A stretch of DNA of 64,000 nt, taken from positions 2,272,501 to 2,336,500 of the forward strand of contig NZ_CP015027.1 in assembly GCF_002077155.1 (NCBI RefSeq), written 5' to 3'. The translations under genes and the position numbers were made by a program. Positions 27,355 through 40,572 of this stretch are shown here, one piece after another. The stretch is from Sporosarcina sp. P33 (lineage in GTDB: Bacteria; Bacillota; Bacilli; Bacillales_A; Planococcaceae). The first letter of the stretch is position 1. Each line of letters begins with the position of its first letter. Below the pieces are notes generated by a model. The model saw nothing but the letters and a program-made list of their open reading frames with translations, made no database searches and was not told the DNA's origin.

Positions 27355-30300
27355 ATGGCTACTGAAGAAATTTATAAACCGAAACATCATATTCGTTTTG
27401 TGACGGCATCCAGTTTGTTCGACGGACATGATGCATCCATCAATATTATGCGGAGAATTTTGCAGTCGACTGGAGCAGAAGTCATCCACCTCGGGCATAA
27501 CCGATCTGTTGAGGAAGTTGTAAACGCTGCCATTCAGGAAGACGTGCAGGGAATTGCGATGTCATCCTATCAGGGCGGGCATGTCGAATATTTTAAATAT
27601 ATGTATGATTTATTGAAAGAACGGGGCGCTTCCCACATTAAGATCTTCGGCGGTGGCGGAGGAGTCATCATCCCGAAGGAAATCAAAGAGTTGCATGATT
27701 ACGGCATTGAATGGATTTTTTCACCGGAAGACGGCCGGAAAATGGGTTTACAAGGCATGATCAATAAAATTATGGAACTATCCGATTTCTCCACGACTCC
27801 CGAAAGCGAAGAAGCCAACCTCGAAAACCTGACGGCTGAAACGCCTGGCATTCTGGCAAACTTGATTACGTACGTTGAAGAGAATCATCTGCATAAAAAC
27901 GAAGCAACCGAGCAATTACTCGAACATGCGCGCGAAAAGTCCAAACAAACCCCCGTACTTGGAATCACTGGTACAGGCGGTGCGGGTAAGAGTTCATTGA
28001 CTGATGAATTAATCCGCCGTTTCTTGCGTGAATTCCCGGATAAACGGGTAGCTATTCTTTCCGTCGATCCGACGAAGCAAAAGACAGGCGGCGCATTGCT
28101 TGGAGACCGCATCCGCATGAATGCCATATTCAATAATCGCGTCTATATGCGAAGCCTCGCGACAAGAGGCTCCCGTTCCGAACTGACGACTGCCATTCAT
28201 GACGTCCTGGATGTTACGAAGGCGGCCGGCTATGATCTGATCATTGTTGAGACGAGCGGGATCGGTCAGGGGGACGCGCGCATTACGGATATCTCCGATG
28301 TCTCAATGTATGTCATGACGAGCGAATTCGGTGCGCCGACACAGCTTGAGAAAATCGATATGATCGACTTTGCCGATTTAATTGTCATCAATAAATTCGA
28401 GCGGAAAGGTTCGGAAGATGCATTAATCCAAGTGCGCAAACAGTATCAGCGCAGCCATTTATTATTTAATGAAGATCTTGAGTCAATGCCTGTGTATGGA
28501 ACCATTGCGAGTCAGTTCAATGACAAAGGGACGAATACGCTGTTTGCTGCACTAATCGACAAACTGAATGCGGTCACTGATTCCGACTGGACGACCAGCT
28601 ACGCGGAAACTGTCAAAGATCAGAAACAGACTGTAATCATCCCGCCTGACCGCAGTCATTACTTGCGTGAAATCGCATCTGCTGTCCGCAATTACCACGT
28701 CAAATCTGCACAGCAGGAAGAACTGGCACGGCGTCTGTTCCAGCTTGAAGGTGCCATTGAATCAGTGAAAGAAGCGGATTCCAATGAAGCGCTGCTTGCT
28801 TCATTGAATAGTTTAAAAGAAGGCATAGAAGAGCAGCTGACAGGCGAATCCAAAAAGACGCTGAAAAATTGGGAAGCTTTAAAAGAATCATATAAGCAGG
28901 ATGAATATGTCGTCAAAATCCGCGACAAAGAAATTCGCACGTCGCTCAACACAGTCAGCCTGTCGGGCTTGAAAGTTCCGAAAGTAGTTTTGCCGAAGTT
29001 CAAGGACTACGGTGAAATTCTGCGCTGGGTATACAGCGAAAACGTGCCGGGCTCATTCCCTTACACGGGAGGTGTTTTCCCGTTCAAACGTGAAGGGGAA
29101 GATCCGCGCCGGCAATTCGCCGGGGAAGGAACGCCGGAGCGAACGAACCGCCGATTCCATTACGTATCAAAAGATGACGATGCCAAACGCTTATCGACAG
29201 CGTTCGACTCTGTAACTTTGTACGGGGAAGATCCGGATGAACGTCCGGATATTTACGGGAAAGTAGGAGAGTCAGGAGTCAGCATCTGTACGCTGGAAGA
29301 TATGAAGAAACTCTATGACGGGTTTGATCTTTGTTCGCCGATGACCTCTGTTTCGATGACAATCAACGGACCGGCTCCGATTATCCTGGCAATGTTCATG
29401 AACTCAGCAATCGATCAGCAAGTGCGGAAAAAAGAAGATGAACTGGGCCGTACACTGACTGTTGAAGAATTCACGGACGTGCGCGAAAAAACATTCCAGA
29501 CTGTGCGCGGAACCGTGCAGGCGGATATTCTTAAAGAAGACCAAGGACAGAATACTTGTATTTTCTCCACGGAATTTGCGCTGCGTCTGATGGGGGATAT
29601 CCAGCAGTACTTCATCGATAAAAAAGTGCGCAATTACTATTCTGTGTCGATTTCCGGCTACCACATCGCAGAAGCAGGCTCAAATCCCATTTCACAGCTG
29701 GCGTTTACGCTCGCAAACGGCTTCACCTACGTAGAATATTACTTGAGCCGCGGCATGCATATCGACGACTTTGCACCGAATCTGTCGTTCTTCTTCTCGA
29801 ACGGCCTCGATCCGGAATATAGTGTAATCGGCCGTGTCGCACGCCGAATTTGGGCGGTTGCGATGCGCGATAAATACGGTGCCAATGAGCGCAGCCAAAA
29901 GCTGAAATATCACATTCAGACATCAGGCCGCAGTTTACATGCGCAAGAAATTGATTTCAACGATATCCGTACCACGCTGCAGGCATTGATGGCGCTCCAG
30001 GATAATTGTAACTCGCTGCACACAAACGCATACGACGAAGCAATTACGACACCGACAGAAGAATCAGTGCGCCGTGCGATGGCAATCCAGATGATCATCA
30101 TGAAAGAACACGGCTTATCCAAAAATGAAAATCCGCTGCAGGGCGCATTCATTATTGAGGAAATGACGAGCCTGGTGGAAGAAGCGGTCCTGCAGGAATT
30201 TGACCGCCTGAATGACCGCGGCGGCGTACTCGGTTCTATGGAAACGCAGTATCAGCGCGGAAAGATCCAGGAAGAGTCCATGTACTACGAAATGAAAAAA

Positions 30301-30612
30301 CATTCAGGCGAGCTGCCGATCATCGGTGTCAATACGTATTTGAACCCGAATCCGCCGTCTGAAGACGATATCGATAACATGGAACTGGCACGCGCAACGA
30401 AGGAAGAAAAAGAAGCACAGATCCGCAATCTGCGCGCGTTCCAGGCTGCGTACGCAGATAAATCAGAGCAAGCGCTGGCGAACCTTCAGCAAGTTGCGGT
30501 TTCAGGAGGCAACGTCTTCGCCGAACTGATGGAAACCGTTAAAGTGGCAAGTCTGGGCCAAATCACTAACGCTTTATATGAAGTAGGCGGGCAATACCGC
30601 CGTAATATGTAA
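27355..30612 (+). CDS. icmF: Fused isobutyryl-CoA mutase (IcmF), adenosylcobalamin-dependent
   Basis: 1085 residues. The N-terminal B12-binding domain (about 1-140) contains DGHD, with His25 the probable lower cobalt ligand. The GTPase chaperone domain (about 195-420) has the P-loop GTGGAGKSS (near 207-215). The C-terminal mutase (TIM-barrel) domain covers about 520-1085. IcmF interconverts isobutyryl-CoA and n-butyryl-CoA (or isovaleryl/pivalyl-CoA in some homologues), with the GTPase domain loading and protecting the cofactor. Location behind two acyl-CoA dehydrogenases and a thiolase fits branched-chain acid catabolism. It depends on the coenzyme made by the salvage operon at 5-14 kb. Confidence 0.95.
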   Translation: MATEEIYKPKHHIRFVTASSLFDGHDASINIMRRILQSTGAEVIHLGHNRSVEEVVNAAIQEDVQGIAMSSYQGGHVEYFKYMYDLLKERGASHIKIFGGGGGVIIPKEIKELHDYGIEWIFSPEDGRKMGLQGMINKIMELSDFSTTPESEEANLENLTAETPGILANLITYVEENHLHKNEATEQLLEHAREKSKQTPVLGITGTGGAGKSSLTDELIRRFLREFPDKRVAILSVDPTKQKTGGALLGDRIRMNAIFNNRVYMRSLATRGSRSELTTAIHDVLDVTKAAGYDLIIVETSGIGQGDARITDISDVSMYVMTSEFGAPTQLEKIDMIDFADLIVINKFERKGSEDALIQVRKQYQRSHLLFNEDLESMPVYGTIASQFNDKGTNTLFAALIDKLNAVTDSDWTTSYAETVKDQKQTVIIPPDRSHYLREIASAVRNYHVKSAQQEELARRLFQLEGAIESVKEADSNEALLASLNSLKEGIEEQLTGESKKTLKNWEALKESYKQDEYVVKIRDKEIRTSLNTVSLSGLKVPKVVLPKFKDYGEILRWVYSENVPGSFPYTGGVFPFKREGEDPRRQFAGEGTPERTNRRFHYVSKDDDAKRLSTAFDSVTLYGEDPDERPDIYGKVGESGVSICTLEDMKKLYDGFDLCSPMTSVSMTINGPAPIILAMFMNSAIDQQVRKKEDELGRTLTVEEFTDVREKTFQTVRGTVQADILKEDQGQNTCIFSTEFALRLMGDIQQYFIDKKVRNYYSVSISGYHIAEAGSNPISQLAFTLANGFTYVEYYLSRGMHIDDFAPNLSFFFSNGLDPEYSVIGRVARRIWAVAMRDKYGANERSQKLKYHIQTSGRSLHAQEIDFNDIRTTLQALMALQDNCNSLHTNAYDEAITTPTEESVRRAMAIQMIIMKEHGLSKNENPLQGAFIIEEMTSLVEEAVLQEFDRLNDRGGVLGSMETQYQRGKIQEESMYYEMKKHSGELPIIGVNTYLNPNPPSEDDIDNMELARATKEEKEAQIRNLRAFQAAYADKSEQALANLQQVAVSGGNVFAELMETVKVASLGQITNALYEVGGQYRRNM

Positions 30613-30624
30613 TAACCCGCAGAA

Positions 30625-30668
30625 AAGGATGTCTCAGAAGCCATAACTTCTGTTGACATCCTTTTTTG
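30625..30668 (+). terminator. Rho-independent terminator after icmF
   Basis: AAGGATGTC (30625-30633) pairs with GACATCCTT (30655-30663) and is followed by T residues. It ends the fad/icmF transcription unit. Confidence 0.88.
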
Positions 30669-30839
30669 CATAGATAGAAGTCCCCCGCTTAGCGGCAATG
30701 AAGGGCGAGGTAATGAATGAGTATTCAAGGCTTCCCATTGTATATTTATCAGATACATAAAATTCATTGCCTTCAAAGTGGATAAATTAGCAATTTTGTC
30801 AGTATAATGATAACAACTAAGAAAAGGGACGTGTTGAAT

Positions 30840-31004
30840 GTGAGATGGTATTATCACGCGATTATAATAGCTTTATTGATTATTCTCACACTCGTCCTCT
30901 ACAAGAGCGGGCTGGGTGCATTTCCCTTTGCATTTGCATCGGTCTATTTGGGGTATCTGACTATAAATGAATACAGAAATATTAAGAGAAGTAAAAGAAT
31001 GTAG
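30840..31004 (+). CDS. Small membrane protein of unknown function
   Basis: 54 residues from the GTG at 30840 (MRWYYHAIII...). A strongly hydrophobic helix pair (AIIIALLIILTLVLY and FPFAFASVYLGYLTI) is followed by a basic tail ending NIKRSKRM. AAAAGGGACG lies upstream. In-frame TTG 30834 or ATG 30807 are alternative starts. I recognise no family. Its place just ahead of rpoE and its membrane character are all that can be said. Confidence 0.6.
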   Translation: MRWYYHAIIIALLIILTLVLYKSGLGAFPFAFASVYLGYLTINEYRNIKRSKRM

Positions 31005-31135
31005 CATATTGGAAGAAAAACTGTATATAATGTAAACTATGCACAGCAGTTACAAAAGAAAACGTGAATCGGCCAAATCACTTGCTGACTTGGCCGGTCC
31101 GCGCGTGATTCATAGAAGAAAGGACGTGCCATACA

Positions 31136-31696
31136 TTGAATATCCATGACATGACAAAAGAAGAACTATTGGAAGAATCATTAATTAATATTACCTACCA
31201 GATTCTTACAGAGCGCCGGGAATCTCTTACGTTACAGGAATTAATGGAAGAATTCCGTAAGCTAACGGGTATCACAGATAAAGAATTGAAAGAAAAGGTC
31301 CTTCAATATTACACAGATCTGAACATCGACGGCAGATTCCTCGCAATTCAGGACAACCGCTGGGGCTTGCGCGAATGGTATCCGGTCGATCAGATCGAAG
31401 AAGAGACAGCGCCAGTCGTAAAAGTGCGCAAAAAGAAAAAGAAGAAAAAAGATTACGATGATGAAGATGAAATCGAAGAAGATGACGACGAAGAAGAAAT
31501 CTTCGACGAAGAATATGTGGAACTTGGCGAAGAAGACGATGACGTGGATGACGAGGAAGAAGACGAGGACGTTATCGAGATCGAAGAAGATTTAATCGAT
31601 CCTGACGACGACCTGGAAGTTATTCCTGAAGAAGAACTCGACATCGACGAAGAAGATGAAGAGGACGAGGAAGAAGAGTACGAGGAAGAGGAATAA
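31136..31696 (+). CDS. rpoE: DNA-directed RNA polymerase delta subunit
   Basis: 186 residues. The N-terminal HARE-HTH domain (about 1-90, MNIHDMTKEELLEESLI...WGLREWYP) is followed by a lysine-rich patch (KVRKKKKKKKD, about 100-110) and then a disordered tail of almost only Asp and Glu to the end. Delta increases polymerase recycling and sensitivity to initiating NTPs in Firmicutes. The TTG start at 31136 has AAAGGACG upstream. It precedes pyrG as in B. subtilis and has its own terminator. Confidence 0.95.
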   Translation: MNIHDMTKEELLEESLINITYQILTERRESLTLQELMEEFRKLTGITDKELKEKVLQYYTDLNIDGRFLAIQDNRWGLREWYPVDQIEEETAPVVKVRKKKKKKKDYDDEDEIEEDDDEEEIFDEEYVELGEEDDDVDDEEEDEDVIEIEEDLIDPDDDLEVIPEEELDIDEEDEEDEEEEYEEEE

Positions 31697-31772
31697 TCAG
31701 ACTTGACTTTTCCGGCCCAAAAATATAAGATTTGTATGGGCTCCTGAAAAGGACACATGAATTCGTGTATAC

Positions 31773-31814
31773 GCGCTCCTTATTGTAGTTACGCTACAAA
31801 TGGGGCGCTTTTTT
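31773..31814 (+). terminator. Terminator between rpoE and pyrG
   Basis: GCGCTCC pairs with GGGGCGC, extended inside by TTGTAG/CTACAA, and followed by six T residues. Confidence 0.8.
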
Positions 31815-31843
31815 GATTTTATATCCACCCTGACAGCATGTAA

Positions 31844-33469
<1,626 letters not shown>

Positions 33470-33470
33470 A

Positions 33471-33509
33471 AAAATGCCGTCAGAAGAGAGTTCTTCTGGC
33501 GGCATTTTT
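33471..33509 (+). terminator. Terminator after pyrG
   Basis: AAATGCCG plus CAGAAGA pairs with TCTTCTG plus CGGCATTT around a GAGT loop, with a T tract. It starts directly after the pyrG stop. The following ~170 bp up to the ywjG end hold nothing I recognise. Confidence 0.88.
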
Positions 33510-33680
33510 GTATGCTGCATACGGACTAATAAAAGAAATGAAAGTTAGTCAGCAGATTAATCTGTACATGAATCTCAAATACGTTTAGTGACCGCATGAA
33601 TTAGCTGGCCCATCATGGGCACTCAAGAAAAAAACAAGTGCATAAGTCCCGCATCCTAACCCAATGCCGGCAAATTTGTT

Positions 33681-34205
33681 TTATAAATCGTCTTCATCCG
33701 CCAGCATGTCGTCCATTGCGAGCTTTACTGCCTCGTAGGCGAATAGTGCGGCGAGTGCGTGCGGCTGGACGATTCGTTCGCCTGTCGGACCCGGTATCAG
33801 CCCTTTTTTTAAACCTGTCGAAATATAAGCGAACGCAAGGGAGGAAAGTTCATTGTCGTCAGTGTCTTTATCTGCGGCTAGTGCGGCGAATGGGACGAAT
33901 TGATCAGACAGCTGTTCTGCCAATTCTAGTGCAGCAGGATGATCTGCATTTCGTGCCAGCAGCCACACGCGGTCTGCGGTGGTCAGTTCGAGCTCTTTCG
34001 TATAGCGGACTGCGCCGTTCATTGGCTCTGCGCCTTCCAATGCAGTGGACGCAATGGCCTCCATTTCACCAAAAGCCGCCAAAATGATGCGCCCTTCGCC
34101 AACAAGTGCCTGCGCAAGCAGACGGGCTGTATCTTCAATTTCTTGTTCCTGGCCTTCTGCAATTCTCTCCAGAAGTCCTCTGATTTGTGTCGTCAATATT
34201 TTCAC
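33681..34205 (-). CDS. ywjG: DUF2529 family protein (YwjG-like)
   Basis: 174 residues of the DUF2529 family, named YwjG in B. subtilis, where it also lies between pyrG and spo0F. The fold looks like a SIS-type sugar-isomerase domain (VGEGRIILAAFGEMEAIA, then VWLLARNADHPAALELAEQL), but no catalytic role is established. It is transcribed against its neighbours. An acidic C-terminal end (MDDMLADEDDL) is present. The start at 34205 on the - strand has GGAGGG upstream on the coding strand. Confidence 0.8.
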   Translation of the reverse strand: MKILTTQIRGLLERIAEGQEQEIEDTARLLAQALVGEGRIILAAFGEMEAIASTALEGAEPMNGAVRYTKELELTTADRVWLLARNADHPAALELAEQLSDQFVPFAALAADKDTDDNELSSLAFAYISTGLKKGLIPGPTGERIVQPHALAALFAYEAVKLAMDDMLADEDDL

Positions 34206-34486
34206 GGAAATCCCTCCAAAATCTCAGTATAGGCGACAAAAGGTAGAAGTGCAAAAGTAAATGTAAAATAATAAAGGAAATCTTGTGAGTATTTAGAATA
34301 ATACACAATAGAGTAAAAATGAGTTAAACTAGTAAAAACAGGTTGTACTCATATTTAAATATTTTTTATGCCGACGAATTATAGCTATATACGTATAATA
34401 ATAATCGGATTTAATGAGTTGATTTATGGAATGCTGGAGAACACGGGGGAAACACAGGGGAAATTCACGTATTGGGGGAGATGGGT

Positions 34487-34855
34487 ATGAAGCATTTATT
34501 AATTGTAGATGATCAGCCGGGTATCCGGTTGTTACTGGAAGAAATATTTAAGTCAGCGGATATAAAAACATCGCTCGCGTCAAACGGAAAAGAGGCGCTG
34601 GAAATTGTCCGGCAGCATCATCCCGACTGTGTGCTGCTGGACATGAAGATGCCGGGGATGAATGGCGTCGAAGTGCTTCAGGAAATTAGAAATATCTCAC
34701 CGAAGGCGCTTGTCATGATGATGACGGCATACAGCGAAGTGGAACTGACGGAAGAAGCAGACAGACTTGGCATCGATCATCACTTTACTAAGCCATTTGA
34801 TATATTTGACGTACGCAATACCGTATTAAAAAGGTTGCAGCTGCAAGGCGCCTGA
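34487..34855 (+). CDS. spo0F: Sporulation phosphorelay response regulator
   Basis: 122 residues, a single receiver domain with no output domain. Acidic pocket Asp8/Asp9, phosphoacceptor Asp52 ([11 protein letters not shown]), the conserved Thr in MTAYSE and Lys in FTKPFD are present. Spo0F receives phosphate from the sporulation kinases and passes it to Spo0B. I chose ATG 34487 because GGGGGAG lies about 7 bases upstream; ATG 34481 is two codons earlier. The 280-bp upstream interval is A+T-rich and likely regulatory; I could not assign a sigma-H promoter with confidence. Confidence 0.95.
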   Translation: MKHLLIVDDQPGIRLLLEEIFKSADIKTSLASNGKEALEIVRQHHPDCVLLDMKMPGMNGVEVLQEIRNISPKALVMMMTAYSEVELTEEADRLGIDHHFTKPFDIFDVRNTVLKRLQLQGA

Positions 34856-34952
34856 CAGTAGTAATCATGGCGTGAATTTGATATGCTTACAGGTAGAAAT
34901 TAATATAATAAAAATACATTATAATTCGTATGAACCCAAGGAGGAATTTTGC

Positions 34953-35810
34953 ATGCCACTCGTCTCGATGAAAGAAATGATGATTCAGGGGAAAGAAAAA
35001 GGATACGCGATCGGCCAGTTTAACCTCAACAATTTAGAATATACACAGGCGATCCTGCAGGCCGCTGAAGAAGAAAAATCACCTGTCATCTTAGGCGTTT
35101 CAGAAGGTGCGGCGCGCTATATGGGCGGTTTCAAAACTGTTGTCATGATGGTAAAAGGATTAATGGAAGACTATGGCACAACGGTGCCTGTTGCCATTCA
35201 CCTGGATCACGGGTCCAGCTTTGAGAAGTGTCAGGAAGCAATCGAAGCAGGCTTCACTTCTGTCATGATTGATGCGTCTTCTAAACCGCTTGAAGAGAAT
35301 ATTGCTATTACAAAAAAAGTGGTAGAATTAGCAAAGCAGCATAATGTATCTGTAGAGGCTGAGCTTGGCGTCGTAGGCGGACAGGAAGATGACGTCATCG
35401 CGGACGGTGTCATCTATGCAGATCCTGCCGAATGTAAAGAACTGGTAGAGAAAACAGGCATCGACTGCCTGGCGCCTGCACTTGGTTCTGTACACGGCCC
35501 ATATAAAGGAGAGCCGAATCTGGGGTTTGAAGAAATGGAAGAGATCTCCAAACAGGGAGATATTCCGCTAGTATTGCACGGAGGTACAGGAATCCCGACA
35601 AAAGATATTCAGCGTGCAATTTCATTAGGCACATCTAAAATTAACGTCAACACAGAAAACCAAATTCAGGGTACGCAAGCTGTGCGTGATACATTGCAGG
35701 CAGATCCGAAAGTCTATGATCCACGTAAATACCTTGCGCCGATGCGTGAAGCTATTAAAGAAACGGTCATCGGAAAAATGCGTGAATTTGGAAGTTCACA
35801 GCAAGCGTAA
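34953..35810 (+). CDS. fbaA: Fructose-1,6-bisphosphate aldolase, class II
   Basis: 285 residues. A zinc-dependent aldolase of glycolysis and gluconeogenesis that cleaves fructose 1,6-bisphosphate. Metal ligands and active-site motifs [23 protein letters not shown] and HGGTGIP are visible. AAGGAGGAA precedes ATG 34953; the frame remains open further upstream, but without a ribosome site. The neighbours are spo0F and tal, as in B. subtilis. Confidence 0.96.
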   Translation: MPLVSMKEMMIQGKEKGYAIGQFNLNNLEYTQAILQAAEEEKSPVILGVSEGAARYMGGFKTVVMMVKGLMEDYGTTVPVAIHLDHGSSFEKCQEAIEAGFTSVMIDASSKPLEENIAITKKVVELAKQHNVSVEAELGVVGGQEDDVIADGVIYADPAECKELVEKTGIDCLAPALGSVHGPYKGEPNLGFEEMEEISKQGDIPLVLHGGTGIPTKDIQRAISLGTSKINVNTENQIQGTQAVRDTLQADPKVYDPRKYLAPMREAIKETVIGKMREFGSSQQA

Positions 35811-35830
35811 TGATAGAGTGAAGACAGGAC

Positions 35831-35862
35831 AAAGGAGGAGCGCAATACGTCTCCTTCTTTTG
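35831..35862 (+). terminator. Probable terminator between fbaA and tal
   Basis: AAGGAG pairs with CTCCTT around a ~13-base loop, with a T-rich run CTTTTGCTTTT after it. It is a moderate hairpin 20 bases after the fbaA stop. Confidence 0.5.
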
Positions 35863-35905
35863 CTTTTCAGTAAATGAACGATTCATAACTAGGAGGACAA
35901 TACAC

Positions 35906-36553
35906 GTGAAATTTTTTATAGATACTGCAAATTTTGAAGAAATCAAAGAAGCGCACAGCTGGGGGATTATCTCTGGCGTTACGACCAATCCGTCGCTTGT
36001 CGCAAAGGAAAACATTTCATTCCATGACCGTTTAAAGGAAATTACAGCGCTTGTTCCGGGTTCTGTCAGCGCGGAAGTAATTTCACTAGATGCAGAAGGT
36101 ATGATTGAAGAAGGACGCAAGCTTGCGGCACTGGCAGACAATATTACGGTGAAGCTGCCGATGACGCCTGAAGGTTTACAGGCTTGTTCGGTATTTGCGG
36201 CTGAAGGAATCAAAACGAATGTCACACTGATTTTCTCCGCCAATCAGGCATTGCTGGCAGCGCGCGCAGGTGCGACTTATGTTTCTCCGTTCATCGGACG
36301 CCTGGACGATATTGGCCAAAATGGGACAGAACTGATTGAAACAATTTCAGATATCTTCACAATTCACGACCTGGATACGCAAATTATTGCGGCTTCCATC
36401 AGACACCCGCAGCATATTACAGCTGCAGCACTTGCCGGCGCACATATTGCGACGACTCCATTCAACGTGTTGCAAAGTCTTTTTGCTCATCCGTTAACGA
36501 CTAAAGGTATTGATCAGTTTTTGAAAGACTGGGAAACCAGAACGAATAAGTGA
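35906..36553 (+). CDS. tal: Transaldolase, short (TalC/fructose-6-phosphate aldolase-like) type
   Basis: 215 residues, a compact class I aldolase. The Schiff-base lysine lies in [10 protein letters not shown] (around residue 83), and the phosphate-binding segments [14 protein letters not shown] and ASIRHPQH follow. It transfers dihydroxyacetone units in the pentose-phosphate pathway; this short family also includes fructose-6-phosphate aldolases. AGGAGG precedes the ATG. The stop is 20 bases ahead of the murA2 start. Confidence 0.93.
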   Translation: MKFFIDTANFEEIKEAHSWGIISGVTTNPSLVAKENISFHDRLKEITALVPGSVSAEVISLDAEGMIEEGRKLAALADNITVKLPMTPEGLQACSVFAAEGIKTNVTLIFSANQALLAARAGATYVSPFIGRLDDIGQNGTELIETISDIFTIHDLDTQIIAASIRHPQHITAAALAGAHIATTPFNVLQSLFAHPLTTKGIDQFLKDWETRTNK

Positions 36554-36573
36554 TGGAACAAAAGGAGCTTGAA

Positions 36574-37851
36574 ATGGACGTTTACAAAATCAAAGGCGGA
36601 AAACGGCTGCAAGGAACCATCAGAGTAAGCGGTGCAAAAAACAGCGCGGTTGCCCTCATTCCCGCTGCTATTCTGGCCGACTCACCGGTAACGATTGCAG
36701 GACTTCCCGAAATTTCTGACGTTTACACATTGCAGGCATTAGTTGAAGAAATTGGCGGGAGCGTAGAATTGAAAGACGGCGTGATGACTATCGATCCGTC
36801 AGAAATCATTTCCATGCCGCTGCCAAACGGTAACGTGAAAAAACTGCGTGCATCGTATTATATGATGGGTGCGATGCTCGGCAAGTTCAAACACGCGGTC
36901 ATCGGATTACCGGGCGGCTGCCACCTGGGCCCGCGTCCGATTGATCAGCATATTAAAGGCTTTGAAGCACTCGGCGCGAAAGTGGAGAATGAACATGGCG
37001 CTATTTATCTGCGGGCAGATGAACTCCGCGGTGCGAAAATCTATCTGGATGTTGTCAGCGTTGGCGCGACGATTAATATTATGCTGGCGGCTGTTAAGGC
37101 GAAAGGCAAAACGGTCATTGAAAATGCTGCAAAAGAACCTGAAATTATTGACGTTGCGACGCTGCTTTCCAATATGGGTGCGAATATTAAGGGCGCAGGC
37201 ACAAACGTCATCCGTATTGAAGGAGTAGAAACATTGCACGGCACAAAGCATACGATTATTCCGGATCGCATTGAAACGGGCACTCACATGATCATGGCCG
37301 CAGCAATCGGGGATGGCATCACCATTGATAATGTCATCCCGCTGCACGTGGAAGCAGTGACTGCGAAACTTCGTGAAATGGGCGTCAAAGTGGAAGTGGG
37401 AGAAGAACAAATTTTCATTCCTAAGCCAGAAAAGCTGGAGGCGGTCGATGTGAAGACACTGGTGTATCCGGGCTTCCCGACAGATCTCCAACAGCCGTTT
37501 GGCGTGTTGTCGACACAAGCGGAAGGTTCTTCCATTTTGACAGACACCATCTATCCGGCGCGCTTTAAGCAAATCGATGAGCTTCGCCGAATGAATGCAG
37601 ACGGCAGGGTGGAAGGGCGTTCGGCAATTATTACCGGACCGACACCATTGCACGCTGCAACTGTTGAAGCGACAGACTTGCGTGCAGGCGCCGCTTTATT
37701 GATTGCAGGACTTTTGGCCACCGGTGAGACAGAAATTCATGAAATTGAGCACATCGAACGAGGATACGGCAAGATTATTCAAAAGCTGAAAAACCTTGGT
37801 GCAGACATCAATAAAGTGAAAGTGCCGGTGCAATCCTCGATTTCGGAGTGA
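36574..37851 (+). CDS. murAB: UDP-N-acetylglucosamine 1-carboxyvinyltransferase (second MurA)
   Basis: 425 residues of the EPSP/MurA family. The fosfomycin-target cysteine lies in [11 protein letters not shown], and GAKNSAVAL holds the conserved Lys-Asn. It transfers enolpyruvate to UDP-GlcNAc in peptidoglycan synthesis. A second paralogue is at 62866. By its place between tal and rho it corresponds to murAB (murZ) of Bacillus. The ATG at 36574 has AAAGGAG upstream; earlier in-frame ATGs at 36550/36553 overlap the tal stop. Confidence 0.94.
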   Translation: MDVYKIKGGKRLQGTIRVSGAKNSAVALIPAAILADSPVTIAGLPEISDVYTLQALVEEIGGSVELKDGVMTIDPSEIISMPLPNGNVKKLRASYYMMGAMLGKFKHAVIGLPGGCHLGPRPIDQHIKGFEALGAKVENEHGAIYLRADELRGAKIYLDVVSVGATINIMLAAVKAKGKTVIENAAKEPEIIDVATLLSNMGANIKGAGTNVIRIEGVETLHGTKHTIIPDRIETGTHMIMAAAIGDGITIDNVIPLHVEAVTAKLREMGVKVEVGEEQIFIPKPEKLEAVDVKTLVYPGFPTDLQQPFGVLSTQAEGSSILTDTIYPARFKQIDELRRMNADGRVEGRSAIITGPTPLHAATVEATDLRAGAALLIAGLLATGETEIHEIEHIERGYGKIIQKLKNLGADINKVKVPVQSSISE

Positions 37852-37876
37852 CGCTAATTGCCAAAAGGTGTATAAT
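37848..37876 (+). promoter_or_regulatory. Possible promoter for glpX
   Basis: GTGACG (37848-37853) and a perfect TATAAT (37871-37876) are 17 bp apart. The -35 overlaps the murAB stop codon. It is about 115 bp ahead of glpX. Confidence 0.4.
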
Positions 37877-37989
37877 AGATTTAAACGACACATCCACTGC
37901 CGAAACGCAGTAAAAATGGATGCGGACGTAGGCAAATGAAAGGTAATACGCAATACGCGCCTTACCGCAAACAGGAGGAACAAAACATT

Positions 37990-38955
37990 ATGGAACGCAG
38001 TTTATCAATGGAACTAGTACGTGTGACAGAGGCGGCGGCTGTAGCAGCGGCGCGCTGGATGGGACGCGGTTTGAAAAATGAAGCAGATGACGCGGCAACA
38101 GAAGCAATGCGCACGGTATTCGATACAATCCCAATGGAAGGTGTAGTCGTCATTGGTGAAGGTGAAATGGACGAAGCGCCGATGCTGTATATAGGTGAAG
38201 AACTCGGAACAGGTCACGGCCCGGCTGTAGATATCGCGGTAGATCCAGTGGAAGGCACAAACATCGTAGCGGCAGGCGGATGGAATGCACTTGCTGTTCT
38301 TGCGGTTGCAGACAAAGGAAACTTGCTGAATGCACCGGATATGTACATGGATAAAATTGCAGTCGGACCTGAAGCAGTCGGTAAAATTGATATCGACGCA
38401 AGTGTCACAGATAACTTGAAAGCTGTCGCAAAAGCGAAGAACAAATCAGTATCCGACCTAGTGGCATCTGTTTTGAACCGTGAACGCCATCAGGCAATTA
38501 TTGAGGAAATCCGTGAAGCGGGCGCACGCATCAAGCTGATCGAAGATGGCGACGTAGCAGCTGCCATCAACACAGCTTTCGATGATACAGGTGTGGATAT
38601 TTTATTCGGCAGAGGCGGCGCTCCTGAAGGCGTTATCGCAGCAGTCGGTTTAAAATGTCTGGGCGGAGAAATCCAAGGACGTCTGGTCCCTTCGAATGAT
38701 GAAGAGAGAGCCCGCTGCATCAAAATGGGCATTGACGTAGACCAAGTTCTCATGATGGATGATTTGGTAAAAGGAGACGACTGTATTTTTGCGGCAACCG
38801 GCGTAACAGACGGCGAGCTGATGGACGGCGTGCAGTTTAAAGGCTCGTACTGCCGTACACAATCTATCGTTATGCGCTCTAAATCAGGAACGATCCGTTT
38901 CGTAGAAGGTCGCCACAGCATTGCGAAAAAGCCTCTTCTTGTGATGCAAGACTAA
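37990..38955 (+). CDS. glpX: Fructose-1,6-bisphosphatase, class II
   Basis: 321 residues of the GlpX family. Metal-binding motifs [18 protein letters not shown] and GAPEG are present. It hydrolyses fructose 1,6-bisphosphate in gluconeogenesis. I chose ATG 37990 after ACAGGAGGAAC; an upstream in-frame ATG at 37936 would add 18 residues but lacks a ribosome site. A weak hairpin (ACCCG/CGGGT, 38966-38985) follows. Confidence 0.93.
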   Translation: MERSLSMELVRVTEAAAVAAARWMGRGLKNEADDAATEAMRTVFDTIPMEGVVVIGEGEMDEAPMLYIGEELGTGHGPAVDIAVDPVEGTNIVAAGGWNALAVLAVADKGNLLNAPDMYMDKIAVGPEAVGKIDIDASVTDNLKAVAKAKNKSVSDLVASVLNRERHQAIIEEIREAGARIKLIEDGDVAAAINTAFDDTGVDILFGRGGAPEGVIAAVGLKCLGGEIQGRLVPSNDEERARCIKMGIDVDQVLMMDDLVKGDDCIFAATGVTDGELMDGVQFKGSYCRTQSIVMRSKSGTIRFVEGRHSIAKKPLLVMQD

Positions 38956-39114
38956 CTCCCTCAACACCCGGTGTTACAGCCGGGTTTCTATTTCCTAAAA
39001 CTATTCAAATCCATAATGTACGGCATTTTTGGAAAGGAAGTACATCTCGTACTCTCCTTTCTATTTACTGTGCCGAAATTTCCATAATAAAAATGAAGAG
39101 TGGTGTACGCACAG

Positions 39115-40395
39115 ATGACAATGATTACTCTTGCCGACCTCGAGAACATGACGCTCAAGGAGCTGTATTCTCTCGCGAAGCAATTTAAAATCACCAACTA
39201 TAGCAAACTGACGAAGAAAGAATTAATCTTTGCTATATTGAAATCTCGCGCCGAACAAGAAGGTTTCTTTTTCATGGAAGGCGTTCTCGAAATTATTCAA
39301 TCAGAAGGATACGGTTTCCTGCGTCCGATCAATTACTCATCCAGTTCGGAAGATATCTACATTTCCGCATCCCAAATTCGCCGATTCGATTTGCGTAATG
39401 GCGATAAAGTAACAGGAAAAGTCCGGCCGCCAAAAGAAAATGAGCGGTACTATGGCTTGCTGCAAGTGGAAGCCGTCAACGGTCAAAATCCGGAAGTGGC
39501 ACGCGAGCGCGTACATTTTCCCGCCCTGACACCTTTATATCCGGACCGTCAAATCAAATTAGAAACAGCTAAAAATAATATCTCCACACGCATCATGGAT
39601 CTCGTATCGCCTGTCGGTTTCGGACAGCGCGGATTAATTGTCGCACCGCCAAAAGCGGGAAAAACAACGCTGCTGAAAGAAATCGCCAACTCGATCACGA
39701 CGAATCATCCGGAAGCGGAATTAATTGTGCTGTTAATCGACGAACGTCCGGAAGAAGTAACAGACATCGAACGTTCTGTAAAAGCAGACGTTGTCAGTTC
39801 CACATTTGACGAAGTGCCGCAAAATCATGTAAAAGTGGCAGAACTGGTACTTGAACGCGCAATGCGTCTTGTCGAAAGTAAACGCGACGTCATCATCCTG
39901 ATGGATTCCATTACTCGTTTGGCACGTGCATTCAACCTGGTCATCCCGCCAAGCGGCCGGACACTTTCCGGGGGAATCGATCCGGCGGCTTTCCATCGCC
40001 CTAAACGATTTTTTGGTGCTGCGCGTAATATTGAAGAAGGCGGCAGCTTAACGATCCTGGCCACAGCGCTTATTGAAACAGGCTCTCGTATGGACGAAGT
40101 CATCTACGAAGAATTCAAGGGAACCGGCAACATGGAACTGCACCTTGACCGCAGCCTGGCTGAACGCAGAATCTTCCCTGCACTCGATATCCGCCGATCA
40201 GGTACAAGAAAAGAAGAGCTGCTCATCCCGAAAGCAAATCTGGACAGACTATGGGCGATCAGAAAAACCTTCTCAGACTCCCAGGATTTCACCGAGCGCT
40301 TCATGAGAAAACTTCGGCAATCTGAGAACAACGATGAATTTTTCGATAAGCTGAATGAAGAAATGAAAAGTAAGAAGGGCAAGGGACTGATCTGA
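39115..40395 (+). CDS. rho: Transcription termination factor Rho
   Basis: 426 residues. The N-terminal Rho domain ([18 protein letters not shown]), the cold-shock-like RNA-binding domain ([20 protein letters not shown]), and the RecA-type ATPase with Walker [11 protein letters not shown] and Walker B VIILMDS are all present. It is a hexameric RNA helicase that ends transcription. No N-terminal insertion is visible. ATG 39115 or 39121 may be used. It precedes rpmE as in B. subtilis. Confidence 0.96.
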   Translation: MTMITLADLENMTLKELYSLAKQFKITNYSKLTKKELIFAILKSRAEQEGFFFMEGVLEIIQSEGYGFLRPINYSSSSEDIYISASQIRRFDLRNGDKVTGKVRPPKENERYYGLLQVEAVNGQNPEVARERVHFPALTPLYPDRQIKLETAKNNISTRIMDLVSPVGFGQRGLIVAPPKAGKTTLLKEIANSITTNHPEAELIVLLIDERPEEVTDIERSVKADVVSSTFDEVPQNHVKVAELVLERAMRLVESKRDVIILMDSITRLARAFNLVIPPSGRTLSGGIDPAAFHRPKRFFGAARNIEEGGSLTILATALIETGSRMDEVIYEEFKGTGNMELHLDRSLAERRIFPALDIRRSGTRKEELLIPKANLDRLWAIRKTFSDSQDFTERFMRKLRQSENNDEFFDKLNEEMKSKKGKGLI

Positions 40396-40543
40396 TGTGG
40401 CAGTAGGTGCTTTGTCTTTCAAACTGCCGGGAAAAAGCGAAGTGCACAGCCGCAGTGAAAAGATGGAAGATAGCCTCCGCCGAACATGAAAAACCTTACT
40501 CAATACAGTGTGTAGCTATCCAATAAAAACCCAAATCAAACAG

Positions 40544-40572
40544 TTGCACAACATATCGAATTTTGCTATACT
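40544..40572 (+). promoter_or_regulatory. Promoter for rpmE
   Basis: TTGCAC (40544-40549) and TATACT (40567-40572) with 17-bp spacing, about 150 bp ahead of the rpmE start. The 40396-40720 interval has no gene. The ~140-nt leader contains short complementary stretches (ACGGGCCGTGTACGG) that could form an autoregulatory fold; I cannot place it in a known leader family. Confidence 0.65.

Noticed and set aside
34206-34486. Sigma-H promoter for spo0F
   Set aside because: Expected from B. subtilis, but I found no pair of elements with correct spacing.
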